From assembly GCF_037893015.1 (NCBI RefSeq), contig NC_133658.1, forward strand, positions 143,474,860 through 143,538,859: DNA of 64,000 nucleotides. The letters run 5' to 3'. This DNA comes from Macrotis lagotis (Eukaryota > Chordata > Mammalia > Peramelemorphia > Peramelidae). This document shows positions 34,588-46,185 of this stretch, piece after piece (position 1 is the first letter of the stretch; each line of letters opens with the position of its first letter). The notes under the pieces were generated by a model. The model did not search any database and was not told where the DNA came from. It saw only the letters and a program-made list of their open reading frames with translations. The translations under genes and the position numbers were made by a program.

Positions 34588-34588
34588 C
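34519..34588. repeat. (CT)n microsatellite, about 35 units
   Basis: Almost perfect CT dinucleotides with one interruption near 34578. It is probably polymorphic. The serine/leucine and arginine/glutamate ORFs on it are artefacts. Confidence 0.93.
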
Positions 34589-34924
34589 ATACTCATCCTC
34601 CTCCTCTCTGTGCCTCTGTCTCTGTCTTGCTTTGCTACTGTTGCCTTTCAAAAAAATACTCAAGATGAGAAAAAACTTCATCCAGGGAACTGAATGAAGT
34701 AGGGAATGGATTATGAAAAATCATGAAAAAGGAAAAGGCACTATAGGCTAAAAAAAAAGGCAAATATAATCATATTCCAGAAAGGAAAGAAGATTGAGTT
34801 TTCCATAAGCCAATTCTATATGTCAATGAGAATCTATCAATCCACAAAGCATTTATTAAGTGTTTACTGTGTGAGAAGAAATTTATTTTGATTCATTGCA
34901 AAATTCAGAACATATTGTTAAAGA
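34589..34924. other. Unassigned intron DNA
   Basis: Mostly unrecognised. A short ancient-repeat scrap (CAAAGCATTTATTAAGTG) lies near 34840. Confidence 0.45.
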
Positions 34925-35870
34925 AATGGTTAGTAAAACAACTAGAAAAGCAACAGTGAGCCAATGTGGCTTCCTCATGAAAGGATCATGTTAGACTGAC
35001 TACATATCTTTTGTTAACAGGACTGCTAGACAAATAGATCAAGAGAACATTGTAAATACAGAATTTATTTAGGTTTTATCAAAGTTTGGCAATTGTGGAA
35101 TTGGAATTTTATTGTTTGCATTTATATACTTAACTTAATAACACAGTGCCCAACACATAGTAGGTATTTTAAAATGTTTGTTGATTGGGTGGCTAAGTGG
35201 CACAGTGGAGTAGAGCAGAGTGCTGGCTCTGGAGTCAGGAGTACCTGAGTTCAAATCCGACCTCAGACAATAATTACCTAGCTGTGTGGCCTTGGGCAAG
35301 CCACTTAACCCCATTTGCCTTAAAAAAAAAACCTAAAAAAAAAAAAGTTTGTTGATTGATTGATTAGAAAAAATGGAGAAAAATGTATAAGATGATCATA
35401 CATTTAGGTATATCTGTAAGTGTTTAAATAACTGGGCTTACTGAAATAGTCATTAATGGATCAATGTCAACTGGGAAGGAGGCCTCCAAGGGAGTGAGAA
35501 TGGCAGCTGTGGCTGACCCTGTGCTATTTAATATTTCTCAAAGTGACTTGGCTAAAGACTTAGATGGTGTGCTTATTAAACTTGTCATCAAAAGTAGCTA
35601 ACCTTCCCACTATATCATCTGCAGAGTCAGAATCCAAAAAGATCTCATCTGGTTAAAAGTAAGGATCCAATCAAATAGAATGAAATTTAATAGGGGTAAA
35701 TGTAAAATTATGACCTTATTTTTGTAAATCAACTTCATAAATAATATAGGGGAGCTTTTACTTCAGAACAGATCTGAAAAAAATCTCTGGAGTTTAATGG
35801 ACTTCAAACTCAATGTGAGTTACCAATGTAGAACTGGAATACACAAACAATTTGTGATTTATAATCAGGA
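34925..35870 (+). mobile_element. L3/CR1 LINE (plus) with an L2/MIR tail and young SINE inside
   Basis: ATGTTAGACTGACTACATATC, split by divergence, then ACTGCTAGACAAATAGATC, TTAGGTTTTATCAAAGTTTGG and GACCCTGTGCTATTTAATA follow the CR1 ORF2-end order. 35095-35187 adds an L2/MIR-type end (CACAGTGCCCAACACATAGT). Confidence 0.65.
35176..35358 (+). mobile_element. WSINE-like SINE with target-site duplication
   Basis: The element is 35188-35346. The 12-base duplication GTTTGTTGATTG stands at 35176-35187 and 35347-35358. The head has lost its first bases (GGTGGCTAAGTGGCAC), and TTAATAATT is shortened to AATAATT. Confidence 0.9.
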
Positions 35871-35874
35871 TTAG

Positions 35875-36115
35875 GAACAGCTTCTAATGCAAACAATAAC
35901 TAAATGAGAATTCCTTCTAAAATTAATAAAGTATCTATCCATCCTTTGAATTCCTCCAAAAAGAAGGAAAATGGCATGGCCCCTTGAAGCAGTTCATTCA
36001 CTTTAGTAATTTTAACCGTTAGGAAGTTTTTTCCCTAGGTCAAGCATAAATTTGTCGTTTTTTGAAATTGTCAACCATTTCTTCTGATTTGTTTTTTTCC
36101 CTCCTTTTGGGTGCA
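35875..36115 (-). mobile_element. L3/CR1 LINE fragment (minus)
   Basis: TTTTAACCGTTAGGAAGTTT and CCCTAGGTCAAGCATAAATT are antisense CR1 words. It lies between two plus-strand CR1 pieces. Confidence 0.7.
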
Positions 36116-36179
36116 AACAGAAAAGAGTTTCTGGGGAAAACTCTTGGTATGGGAATTCATCCACCAATGCAGATCACAA

Positions 36180-36335
36180 TCCCATCTACAATCCTAGTAG
36201 GAAGCTTCATAAGGTCATAGTGATAGAGTGACTTGCCCAGAATCACAGAGCTCTTATCAGATAAGGTAGCTGAACCCAGGTCTTCCTGACTCCCAGTCTT
36301 GTATTACCTGCACCCCCATACCATATTGCCTCTGT
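36180..36335 (-). mobile_element. MIR-type SINE (minus)
   Basis: GTGACTTGCCCAGAATCACA, GCTGAACCCAGGTCTTCC and a CCCCATACCATATTGCC end. Confidence 0.8.
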
Positions 36336-36394
36336 GTCAATATACTCTGGAAGTTCAAATAAACTCATTTGAATTGAAGCACCATTAAGAGAAC

Positions 36395-36905
36395 AGAGTA
36401 ATCTGAAGACAGGAACTGATCATTCAGTTGTACTGCGCACTGGAGTGCTCAGTTATGAGACCTATATTTTCAGGACACTGATAATTTGGAGAGCATCCAG
36501 AGAAGACCAACCAAAATGAAGGCTATTTAGTCTAGAGAAGAAAAGAAAGACTTAGATGGGACATGATAATTGTCTTCATGTAATTAAAGGACATGAATAA
36601 AGGATTACATTTTATTTTTGCTTATACCCAGCAAGAAAGGAAGGAAACTAGGAAAAATGGATAGCAATTTTGAAACAGCAAATTTATGCTTGATCTAAGC
36701 AAAAAATTTTTAACAATCAGTGCTACCCCAAAGAGGAGTGAATTGTTTCAGGAGTTCCAGAGTTCTCCTTCTACAGAAAGAATTCAAGCAAAGGCTGGTT
36801 GATTAAGTGGTGAGTTGGTTAGAGGGAATTCTTGTTCAGCTATTGACTGGATTGGATGGTCTCTGAGGGTCCTTCTAACAGCAAAGTTCTGTGACCATTG
36901 CATTC
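36395..36905 (+). mobile_element. L3/CR1 LINE 3' region (plus)
   Basis: TTGGAGAGCATCCAGAGAAG, TTTAGTCTAGAGAAGAAAAG, GACATGATAATTGTCTTC, TCAAGCAAAGGCTGGTTG and GAGGGTCCTTCTAAC are in the expected order to the 3' end. Confidence 0.8.
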
Positions 36906-37142
36906 TAGATTACCGGGATTCTCAGGGCTACCTCAAGACTAGAAGGATGAAGAGGGGGAAAGAGCTTCCCCTTTGGTAGAACTGTCTCAGTCTTCTTTCA
37001 GTTAACTCCTAAAGCAAAAGGATCAAGTGATCCAAAAAGAAAAATCTGCTTTCCAGGCCCTTCCCTTCTGTAGCTCTTCCTCCATCATCTGAAACCCTCC
37101 ACATCCAGTCACTTACCCTTTGTCTCTATTTCCATTTATGCT

Positions 37143-37470
37143 TAGGGCAGCTAGGTGGTGAAGTGGATAAAGAACTAGCCTTGAAGTGAGGAGTTTAAGA
37201 GTTTGAATTCAGACACTTGAGAACTAGGTGTGACCTTGGACAAGTCACTTAAGCCTGATTGCTTTACATCCAGGGCCATCTCCAGTCATCCTGATTCATA
37301 TCAGGCCACTGGATCCAAATGTTTCTGGGGAGAAAGTGAACCTGGTGACTTAGCACAGCATCCACTTATTCAAATCCAATTCACATGCTTGCCATGACAT
37401 CAACTCCCTGATGTCATGTTCTTTTTTGAGAATGAAGGACAAACATTATTATTATTATTATTATTTAATG
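37143..37470 (+). mobile_element. Full-length tRNA-headed, RTE-tailed SINE
   Basis: The head GGCAGCTAGGTGGTGAAGTGG and tRNA-like body (37143-37260) pass into GGGCCATCTCCAGTCATCC and then the RTE 3' end: CTGGTGACTTAGCACAGC, CTCCCTGATGTCATG, GAGAATGAAGGACAAAC and (ATT)n. This matches the known RTESINE design, mobilised by RTE rather than L1, so the tail is a microsatellite, not poly-A. Confidence 0.85.
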
Positions 37471-37855
37471 AACTATCAGCCTGATTCTTTCTCTTCAGTT
37501 CCTTACACTTAGACAGAGGTCCACTAAAGGCATTCAATGCCACATTGTGAAAGTAAGCCTGACACCCAAGGTGCTCTGGTTTGGATCAGAACTCAATCTC
37601 TGGCAAGCTGGAAAGTCTTATTGCATAGGACTAGGGGATGGACTGTAGGTCTCTTGTCTGAGTGCTGGCCTAGATAAATTTGGGGAGGCTTATCAGAAGA
37701 GGTTTAGCAAACAAGGTCTTTTTTCCCTGTTATAATCTCTTGTAAAGACTGCCTCCTAAAGCCTGAAAGGATTGTCTCTCTGCATCAGAGGAGGGAACAT
37801 CCACACCTATCAAATCATGACTTTTTGAAATATTGAAATGAAAATGAATAGTAGC
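37471..37855. other. Unassigned intron DNA
   Basis: No repeat or exon was recognised. Confidence 0.5.
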
Positions 37856-38795
37856 ATTGAGGAATATATATTTAGTGGAGCTGTGAACTCATCCAACCAT
37901 TCTGGAAAGCAATTTGGAATTATGCCCAAAGGGCAATAAAAATGTACATACCTTTTGATCCAGCAATACCACACTACTGGGTCTATACCCTGAAGAGATC
38001 ATGAAAAAAGGGTAAAAACATCACTTGTACAAAAATATTCATAGCAGCCCTATTTGTGGTGGCAAAGAATTGGAAATTGAGTGAATATCCATCAACTGGG
38101 GAATGGCTGAACAAATTATGATGTATGTACATTATGGAACACTATTGCTCTATTAGAATCCAGGAGGGACAGGAATTCAGAGGAGCCTGGAAGGATTTGC
38201 ATGAACTGATGCTGAATGAGATAAGCAGAACCAGAAGGACTTGTACACCCTAACAGCAACATGGGGACAATGATCAACCTCAATGGACTGGTTCATTTCA
38301 TCAGTGCAACAATCAGGGACAATTTTAGGATATCTGCGATGGTGAATACTATCTGTATCTAGAGAAAGAATTATGGAGTTTGAACAAAGACCAAAGACTA
38401 TTACTTTTAATTTAAAAAAAAATAAACAGGCAGCTAGGTGGTGTAGTGGATAAAGCACCCGGCCCTGAAGTCAGGAGTACCTGGGTTCAAATCCGGTCTT
38501 AAGACACTTAATAATTACCTAGCTGTGTGGCCTTGGGCAAGCCACTTAACCCCATTTGCCTTGCAGAAACCTCAAAAAAAAACCCCATAAGCTTATTATG
38601 TAATTTTGCTATCTCTTATATTTTTTTTCCTTAAGTATATGATTTCTCTCTCAATACATTTAACTTACATCAATGTATAGTATGAAAACAATGTAAAGAT
38701 TAACAGACTGCCTTCTGTGAGGGGTGGGGAGAGGGAAGTGAGATTAGGGGGGAAAATTGTAAAATTCAAAATAAATAAATAAAATTTTAAAAATA
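37856..38795 (+). mobile_element. L1/HAL1 3' end, 5'-truncated, with a SINE inside
   Basis: The same family as the end of the 28.4-31.6 kb element: GTGGAGCTGTGAACTCATCC, TACTGGGTCTATACCCTGAA, TGCATGAACTGATGCTGAAT and CCTAACAGCAACATGGGG. The tail is AAATAAATAAAA at about 38771. WSINE insertion at 38429-38582. Confidence 0.85.
38429..38582 (+). mobile_element. WSINE-like SINE in an L1 3' UTR
   Basis: GGCAGCTAGGTGGTGTAGTGG head, GTCAGGAGTACCTGG and CCTTGCAGAAACCTC tail. The A-rich flanks blur any target duplication. Confidence 0.87.
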
Positions 38796-39784
38796 GTAGC
38801 AGAGAGATTTGGATAATATGTTACTTCAAGTGCTCCAAACCTTACCCTTTGGCAGCTACAAAAAAAAACTGACCCCCCTAAACCAGACCAATTTCACATA
38901 TTCATTGACCTTTCCCATCAATGCAAAGTCAGAGCTCTGGCTCTCACTACAAAAAACTTTTAACGGTTAACAATGAACACATGGCTCAGTTATCATCAGC
39001 ATAGACAAAGAATCACCAGAGGTAGAGTTGGATTATGGCTCACATGAAACAAGGTAAAAAGGGATACTGATTCCTAAATATTGACAAATGTCTTGGCTCA
39101 AAATGAATTCTGGATAATGGCAAATCAGCTGAGGAGTTTACAGAAGCTAGGTCCAAGACCATTATCAAGACTAGACCCTATGGATAAGGTTCTTTGGAAA
39201 GGGGGAAGCATTTCTTCAGAATTCTCAGTACAGAATCAGTTGGCACAAAAATAGATGAGGTCTGGTGATCTGGTAGTTAGGATTCCTGGTTTCCAAGTCC
39301 AATCATCAAGTAAGCCACTCCAAGTAGTTCTGCTTACCAAATGGGCTATTTAATATCTGCCTCATAAATGGGGGGGAGGGGTAACATAAATAGAGAATTC
39401 TAGAAAGCATCATGGCTCCAACTGGCAAATATCTTCAATCTATTTAGATGGTACTATTTGACTTTTCCAGCAAGTATACTTAATGGCAGTGGTAAAAGAA
39501 TCACAGTGATATGGAAACATGGAAAGCCAGGACCAAGAGGGGAAAAATTTTCTAGGCTAGGCTTAAGAAATGTATATAAATGCAATACTGCCCTCCAATC
39601 ACTACCATCTTGAAGATATTTGACAATTGGAATCATGAAGCTTTCTAGGATTTCTCTGCATACCAATTAAAATTCAAAATTTAAGATTTTCCATAATCTG
39701 ATTCACACCCTCCTTATCTTCTTCCCTTTCATGACATTTCCTCTGCACTATTACACCTACATTATTCAACCCTCCATGATACTA
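38796..39784. other. Unassigned intron DNA
   Basis: About 1 kb without a recognised repeat or exon. A short G run is at 39370-39379. Confidence 0.5.
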
Positions 39785-40400
39785 CTGATCATAACCCATC
39801 TAGAACTTAGCAGATAAGTCTGAGGGTCAGAGAGTTTAAGCCATTAGCCCATCAAAAAGCATCAGAAACAGAATTTAAATTCAACTCTTCCTGATTCAAG
39901 GTCCAGACCTTATTGCCACCTTCTTCCAAGCTTGGGCTAACTTTCATACTTTGCACAATTTGCATGTATTTTAAAATGCTTTTTTTTTGCCCTATCTCTA
40001 GAAAACACCAGTAGAGTGACAGATTGGCAACTCTAGAAGGAACCATAGATATCCTCTAGCACAACCCCTTCATTTTATACTTGAGAAGATTAAGATCAAG
40101 AGAGAATAGATGACTTGCTCCAGTTCACATAATAAGTAAGTAACAAGGACAGAGTTAAATTGCATTTCTCTTAGCTATCTCAGTGTAGGGTTTTTGATAA
40201 TTAATCTAACTGCCTCTTAGTATAAAGCTATCCTCAATAATTTAAAATAATGAAGAAATAGGTATTTTCTAAGTATTTCTAAGTATTTTCTAAGTACCTA
40301 TTTTGCACCAAGTATTATACTAAGGGCTTTAAGATATAAATAGAAAAGTGAGATGGTCTCTGCTCTCAAGGATGTATAGTTCTAAAAAAAAGAGAAACAA
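39785..40400. mobile_element. Two MIR fragments (minus) and an ancient repeat (plus)
   Basis: 39785-39930 and 40040-40165 are antisense MIRs (GAGGGTCAGAGAGTTTAAG; CATTTTATACTTGAGAAG). 40250-40390 has TACCTATTTTGCACCAAG and CTGCTCTCAAGGATGTATAG of the catalogue-type ancient repeat. A triplicated TTTCTAAGTA word lies at 40266-40296. Confidence 0.6.
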
Positions 40401-40593
40401 TCCATAAAGAAGGGTTAATGGAAAAGCCTAGTGGTCCTACACCAACAATAGAGATGGAAAGGCCTAGGAGTCCTTAGATCATATTGACAAATCAAACTAG
40501 TGCCCAAGGGTCTGGAAGATATAGTAACAGCAAATGATAAGATCTAATGGTCCTCCATCTTACTGAATGGATTAAGACTTGTTGACTTAAGAA

Positions 40594-40757
40594 ATATAAA
40601 AGGGGGGCAGCTAGGTGGTGCAGTGGATAAAGCACTGGCCCTGGCAGGCCTGAGTTCAAATTTGACCTCAAACATTTAATAATTGCCTGGCTGTGTGACC
40701 TTGGGCAAGTCACTTAACCCCACTGCCTTAAATAAATTTAAAAAAATATATAAAAGG
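40594..40757 (+). mobile_element. tRNA-derived SINE with target-site duplication
   Basis: The element is 40604-40747, with a CCTTAAATAAATTTAAAAAA tail like the copy at 6652. The 10-base duplication ATATAAAAGG stands at 40594-40603 and 40748-40757. A short internal deletion removed GGAGTCA. Confidence 0.88.
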
Positions 40758-40764
40758 ATCCCAT

Positions 40765-41605
40765 ATTTGGATTTGGAGAACTTGGATTCAAATATCATTT
40801 CTAATTCTTAGATAAATCACCACTTCTCTGGATCTTTGTTCTCCCATCAGTAAAGGCTATGATCTCCTTGTTCATCACTTAGCAAAGTATGTGGTACATA
40901 GAAAATGTTTAACACAAGTTTATTGAATAGAGTTGAACTCATCTCTAAATCAAAGGATTGTTCCACTGACACAGTGAAGATGAAGTATCATTATTATTTT
41001 AGACATCTATGTCCAAAATCTTAATCAGATCCAAATAATTCCCACTTGTGTTTTGCTTATAGCTAGAATTCAGAATATGGGGCTATAATTCAGAAAACAA
41101 ACTGCCAAAGAGAATGGGAAAAGGGGTGGTGGCCAATATCAACTAATAGCCCAAAACAATGTAAATCTGTATAGTCTATATCAAATTGCTTGCTTTCTTA
41201 AGGAGAAGCAAAGGAAAGAAGGGAGACAAGTTGGAACTCAACAATTTTAAAAAAATTAATGCCTAAAAAGTTTTACATGTTATTGAGAAAAAATAAAATA
41301 GGAGGAAAAACTATCAAAGTAAAAATAGAATACCAAAAAACACCCTAATTCCTTGAGGTTTGAATAATTTGACCTTACACATTTAATAAAGAAAGATGCA
41401 TTTTTGAAGTGAGTTCTGTATATCTTTAAATATTAACTATAATTTTGGAGTCTGAAGATCTGTTTCTAACATTCAGATTCTGTTTCTAACATTTACCTGA
41501 ATGATTTAGAACAAGTTATTACCTCACCTATAAAATGAGGGGTTTGAAGAAGATGGTCCCCAGTAGGATCATCGCATTCCTAACTCTAGATTTACAATTG
41601 AATGA
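40765..41605 (+). mobile_element. MIR pieces and an L1 3' UTR tail
   Basis: 40765-40935 is a MIR (GGAGAACTTGGATTCAAATA). 41150-41312 is an L1 3' UTR end (CTATATCAAATTGCTTGCTT, TTTACATGTTATTGAG). 41445-41605 is a MIR (CACCTATAAAATGAGGGG) with a 21-base internal duplication around 41460-41500. The rest is unassigned. Confidence 0.65.
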
Positions 41606-42163
41606 TTTTGTCCTCTAAACAGTGTACTCTATCCAGGAAGCATATCTCCATCCCTATATCATTTTTGCTGATGGTTTTTATAACTTATGGAAACTAAAAG
41701 AATGTTCACCTGGTGACCAACTCTCAGATATTGAGCAAAGGGCACTTTTCTAGGCTGCTTGATAATGACAGATACCAAGTCTATAATCATCCAGGTATCT
41801 CTCTCTGATAGATGCCAGGCCCACCACCAGTTCCATATTCAATGACCTTCTAGTTTGATAGAACCTTTGAGAACCATGCATTGTCATTTTATGATGAGAA
41901 TTGTCTTTCAAGATGTAAGATTTCATCAGTAGCTGAGTAGTTTAATTAATAATAGAATAGAGCATTTATTAAGTGCTTACTTGTGTCCTGGCACTATGAT
42001 AAACAAAAATACATGAAAATATAATGGTTCTTACTCTCAAGGAGAAGATGAAACAACAAGCAGAGTTAAAAAACTATTGTGTGAGGATAAGGGTAAGCTG
42101 GAACCAGTTCAAATCAGTTCAGGACAACTGACTTAAATTTTCAGTGTGAATATTACAGCTCAA
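41606..42163. other. Mostly unassigned intron DNA
   Basis: An ancient-repeat scrap lies at 41945-42075 (GAGCATTTATTAAGTGC, TACTCTCAAGGAGAAG). Otherwise nothing was recognised. Confidence 0.5.
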
Positions 42164-42392
42164 GGCAGCTAGGTGATGCAGTGGCCTAGAGTTAGGAAGA
42201 CTAGTTTATATGTGACCTCAGACACTTACTAGCTGTGTGACCATGGGCAAGACACCTAACCCTGTTTGTCTCAGTTTTCTCATCTGTAAATAAGTTGGAG
42301 AAGGAAATGCCAAACAACTCTGGTATCTCTGCCAAGAAATCCCCAAATGGGGTCACAAAAAGTCAGATATGACTGAACAATATTTACACCTC
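42164..42392 (+). mobile_element. MAR1-type CORE-SINE
   Basis: AAGGCAGCTAGGTGATGC head (with a deletion), CTTACTAGCTGTGTGACC, TCTCATCTGTAAATAAGTTGG, GAAGGAAATGCCAAAC, AATGGGGTCACAAAAAGTC and GACTGAACAA in full order. Confidence 0.88.
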
Positions 42393-42496
42393 AGAAATAA
42401 GCAAATAGCACAAGCCTGAACTTAGTTTATTGTTTTATTGATGCCTAGACTTAAGAAAGTGTTAATAATACAAATTAAATTTGAAAGTGCATCTTG

Positions 42497-42645
42497 TGGG
42501 GGCTGTTAGGTGGTGCACTGGATAGAGTGCTAGCTCTGGAGTCAGTAGGACCTAAACTGGGATCCAGTCACTTGATACTTACTAGTTGTGTGACCTTGGG
42601 CAAGTTACTTAACACCACTACTTTGGAAAACCAAAAAAAAAAAAC
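42497..42645 (+). mobile_element. tRNA-derived SINE
   Basis: GGCTGTTAGGTGGTGCACTGG, CTAGCTCTGGAGTCAGTAGG, TTACTAGTTGTGTGACCTTG and an A-rich tail with ACCAAAA repeats. Confidence 0.85.
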
Positions 42646-43475
42646 CAAAACATTTTCCCCTAAACTGGGGAGGAGGCAGCATAAAAATCCCTAGTTGCTA
42701 GTCAAGAGATAGAGGGGTCCAAAGAGGGGGTTGAGCAATCAGGAGAACAAGATAGCTCATTGTTATGGCACTTGAAGACTATGTGAATCTCAATGTCCAC
42801 TTTCTTATTCAGTCTTCATAACAGGGGTTGAGGGTGGGAGGATTATCATCTTCATATAAAAGAAGATTAAAATGAAGCCATGAAAATGAATTAAATTGTC
42901 CAAAGTTGCAAGTTTACTAAATGTTTCTAAGGGGTTGGACTACAATCAAGCTCTTCACACTGAGAGGGCAGTCCTCTTCGCTCTCAGCGCATTCTTTGAG
43001 TAACCTCTGAGTACAAAGTCAATCCAAGGGCCCTTCAAGGAGACAGTTTCCAGGGAGGAAGACTTTGGGGAGTCTTGGAACCTTTTCTCTTTACAGGATG
43101 AACATCTAAATTCTTCTCCTCTCATTCCAAAATCATTATTCTCTCACCTCAGATGTTCTGGACAAGCCAATCCAGTGGTTCTGTGTTTTCTTTGGCATTA
43201 CTCAAATTTAGTCTGTGACATTATATATTATGTCTTATAAATCCCATCAAATAAGCTGAAGAGGAAAGCTGTTGCCTACATATTATCCTTTCCCTTGCCC
43301 ATTCTGGGGCCAATTAGAAGACAGAACTTGAAGCTAGCAAGAATTCCTTCTGCTCCAGAGTAACAATGCTTTCTAATTTCTTTCACAATCAACTGGTCAG
43401 TTAGCTGTGCCTCCAATTCACCCCTTTAGAGGCCCTATAACAACAATTGCAAATGGTGACTCTTTCCGGGATGAT
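42646..43475. other. Repeat-poor intron stretch
   Basis: 830 bases without a recognised repeat or exon. CpG dinucleotides are scarce. Confidence 0.5.
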
Positions 43476-43645
43476 GGAATAAAACAACAGAATGAGCACT
43501 GGGTTGAAGACCAGAACAGGTCTTAAGTCAAATCACTTTATCTTGGAGTCTCAATATCCTCATCTTTTCAATAGGGACAATGGACTTACACTCCTTATCT
43601 CATAGCATAGCTGTGAGGAAAGTGCTTTGTAAACCATAGCCTATC
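43476..43645 (+). mobile_element. MIR-type SINE
   Basis: GAATGAGCACTGGGTTG, AAGTCAAATCACTTTATC, CAATATCCTCATC and GAGGAAAGTGCTTTG. Confidence 0.7.
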
Positions 43646-44895
43646 AGGGACTCTGATTAATTGAGAATCTACAATCTGCTTAAAATTACAAGATCTATAA
43701 GGAGCCAGAAATGAAGAAAACAAGATTTAAAGAGTTATTGCTTTACAATTCTGAATGGCTGAATTTACACATTTAGAAGTGGTAAGACTTAGAAGTAGGA
43801 AACCTTTGTGGCTGAGGCCCATGTGAAGATGGTCACATCAATACCTCTGAGGTTTCAGGGATTCTGATATCCTCACACTACTCCTGTGGATTTTGCCATC
43901 TCAGTCACAGCTGGATCCTACTTCATCTCCAGTGTCTGTCCCCTGAAGTCCTAGTTGAAGGGATTTCCATTGCTTTTTCTGGAAAGAACTGGAGTTCTTA
44001 CCTTTGACTCAGCAGGAGCTTGCCTAATTCTGCTCTCTCAGACTATCTCTAAGAACAACCATCTCTCAATCGGCAGTCACCATCTCTCTGACTCTTTCTT
44101 TTTTCTTTCTTTTTTTTTTTTTGCTGGGAGCTTGATTTGACTTGACAGCCAGACTCTATTCTACTGAATGGTAATATATATATATGTCTTTCTGCTACCG
44201 TTCATGCTAAAGAAGAATGGGAGAGAAATAATCCCCTCTCCCATTACTGCACTGATGTCAAATAGAAATGGGGGCCATGAAACCTTTCATAAGGACCTCT
44301 GCAGGCTACATGGAAAACCATCTGTTAACATTATCTATGTTCTACTGTATTTTTATTTATTTTGCTAAATATTTCCAAATTAACATTATAAAATGGTTTG
44401 GGCTGCACTGGAATCTGTGAACACTTAATTTCAGTCTCCTAGAAGGACTCCTCAGTAATTATCTTGACTTGTAATTGCTAACAGGGTCATCTCATTTTTT
44501 TTTTGCTGTCACTCCTACTCATTGAGTAGGCAGAGAACAAGGCTCATAGCAGACCCATTCATTGTCTTAGTCAATCCACTGTCTTTTTTTTCCTGATTAT
44601 TTAACATGCAAATGGATCACTCAAGGTCTACAATGGATATACTTTTCCAACCTATAAATTAGCCCACTCTAAGCCTGAAGCAAATACTCCCTTAATTGCT
44701 CATTGTTTCTGTTCCTGAAATTTCCACAAGCAGACTGGGGGGGATCCAGTTGAGTTCCTGATCAATCTCCTACAACATGAATTAAATATTTCAATGGAGA
44801 AGCTCTCATGATTTGAGTGACCACTCTGATGTGCCATCATTTGCTTCCAGTGCGTTAAGTGTGTCATGAATCCTTCCTGCAAGACCTAAAAATTC
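43646..44895. other. Repeat-poor intron stretch
   Basis: About 1.25 kb with no recognised repeat. T runs near 44100-44121 and a short TA run near 44173. The small ORFs show no family resemblance. Confidence 0.5.
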
Positions 44896-45158
44896 AGGAA
44901 GGGAAGGGAAGGGAAGGGAAGGGGAGGGGAGGGGAGGGGAGGGGAGGGGAGGGAAGGAGGAAGGAGGAAGGAAGGAAGGAAGGAAGGAAGGAAGGAAGGA
45001 AGGAAGGAAGGAAGGAAGGAAGGAAGGAAGGAAAGGGGGAAGGGAGAAGGGGGGAAGGGGGAAGGAGGGAAGGAGGGAAGGAGAGAAGGAGGGAAGGAGA
45101 GAGGGAGAGAAGGAAGGAAGGGGAAAGGGAAGCAGGGGAGAGAGGAAGGGGAAAAAAC
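44896..45158 (+). repeat. Homopurine (GGGAA/GGGGA/GGAA)n block
   Basis: 237 consecutive purines (44896-45132), one C at 45133, then 25 more purines. Successive arrays are GGGAA, GGGGA, GGAA and mixed GGGAAGGA. Long ORFs on both strands (repeated GREGK or FLPSFLPS words) are artefacts of it. The SFRP1 transcript would carry the pyrimidine strand. Confidence 0.95.
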
Positions 45159-45164
45159 ATCTAA

Positions 45165-45500
45165 CCAGCAACTTTTTGGGTGCTATGCTAAGTACTTTGC
45201 AATATTATCTCATTTAATCCTCCTAACAACCCCAGGAGGTAGATGCTATTATGATCCCCATTCCAGCTGAGGAAATTGAGTCAGGCAAAAGTTAAGTGGC
45301 TTACTAGAGTTATACACCTAGTAAATAGTGGGTTATGCTGTTGCCAGGTACTAATGGGCTTACTGGAGTCACAGATTGTTGAGTCCAGAAAGGACTTTTA
45401 TAGATGGGAAGTGATTTTTCTCAAACAGCAATTAAGTAGCAAGGACCACTTCTAGCTGACTCAGAACAGAGCTCTTGACACTTTATTTTCCTAACTCTCA
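45165..45500 (-). mobile_element. MIR-type SINEs (minus)
   Basis: 45165-45345: TATCTCATTTAATCCTCC, CCCAGGAGGTAGATGC, CAGCTGAGGAAATTGAG. 45380-45500 is a weaker second copy. Confidence 0.7.
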
Positions 45501-46027
45501 ATATATAATTATCCCCAGAGCTCTAGTTATACCCATTGACTTGACTCTCACAAGTTCAAGGCATATGTGAGAAGGGTCAGCTCACACTTCTGAAGCTCTA
45601 AGACTAGTGATGCTCTCACCTTGTACCTGCCAATTTCAGACTCAGCATGAAAGATGTTGCTTCATTGCTTGGCTGTAGTCATCATCATCAACATCCTCCA
45701 CTTTGGAGCTTTTATCAAGTCATTTTCCCTAAGTTAGTATCTTGTTTCTCTTTTAAAATAAAATAGATCAACTGATATCTAATGTTCCCTTCCAGTTGTA
45801 AGTCTTATGATTCTGAAGGAAAGGAAAAAATGGAGGGGAGGGAAGAGAGAAGAGATTAGAAGCTATTTCCACATCCCCAATTCCAAACTGAGGTTTAAGG
45901 CAATGGAAATTAAGAAGTAGAAATTTTCCTCGAAATGAGCAGCAGAAGAAACTGAGACACTAGTCACACTGATTTAGTTTCACTTCTGTACAGAAGATAA
46001 GTTAGGCAAGTATGATTCAGGCACCAT
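45501..46027. other. Unassigned intron DNA
   Basis: No repeat or exon was recognised. A short CATCAT run is at 45680-45692. Confidence 0.5.
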
Positions 46028-46185
46028 TGAGGCAGCATGATGCATAGTAAGAGCATCATTTATAAGCTGTGTAACAGAGAGTCAGTTTTCCTGTTTGAAC
46101 CTCAGTTTCTCTGCCTGTAAAATGCAGATTTTGGAATAGATGATTTCTAAAGTTCTTTCCATTTCTCAATCCTAGAATGTCCCAA
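46028..46185 (+). mobile_element. MIR-type SINE
   Basis: GAGGCAGCATGATGCATAG, TGAACCTCAGTTTCTC, GCCTGTAAAATGCAG and AGTTCTTTCCATTTC. Confidence 0.75.

Noticed and set aside
34430-34693. Long Ser/Leu and Arg/Glu ORFs
   Set aside because: Products of the CT dinucleotide repeat.
44806-45171. ORFs of 121, 101 and 88 codons rich in FLPS or GREGK
   Set aside because: Products of the homopurine microsatellite on both strands.
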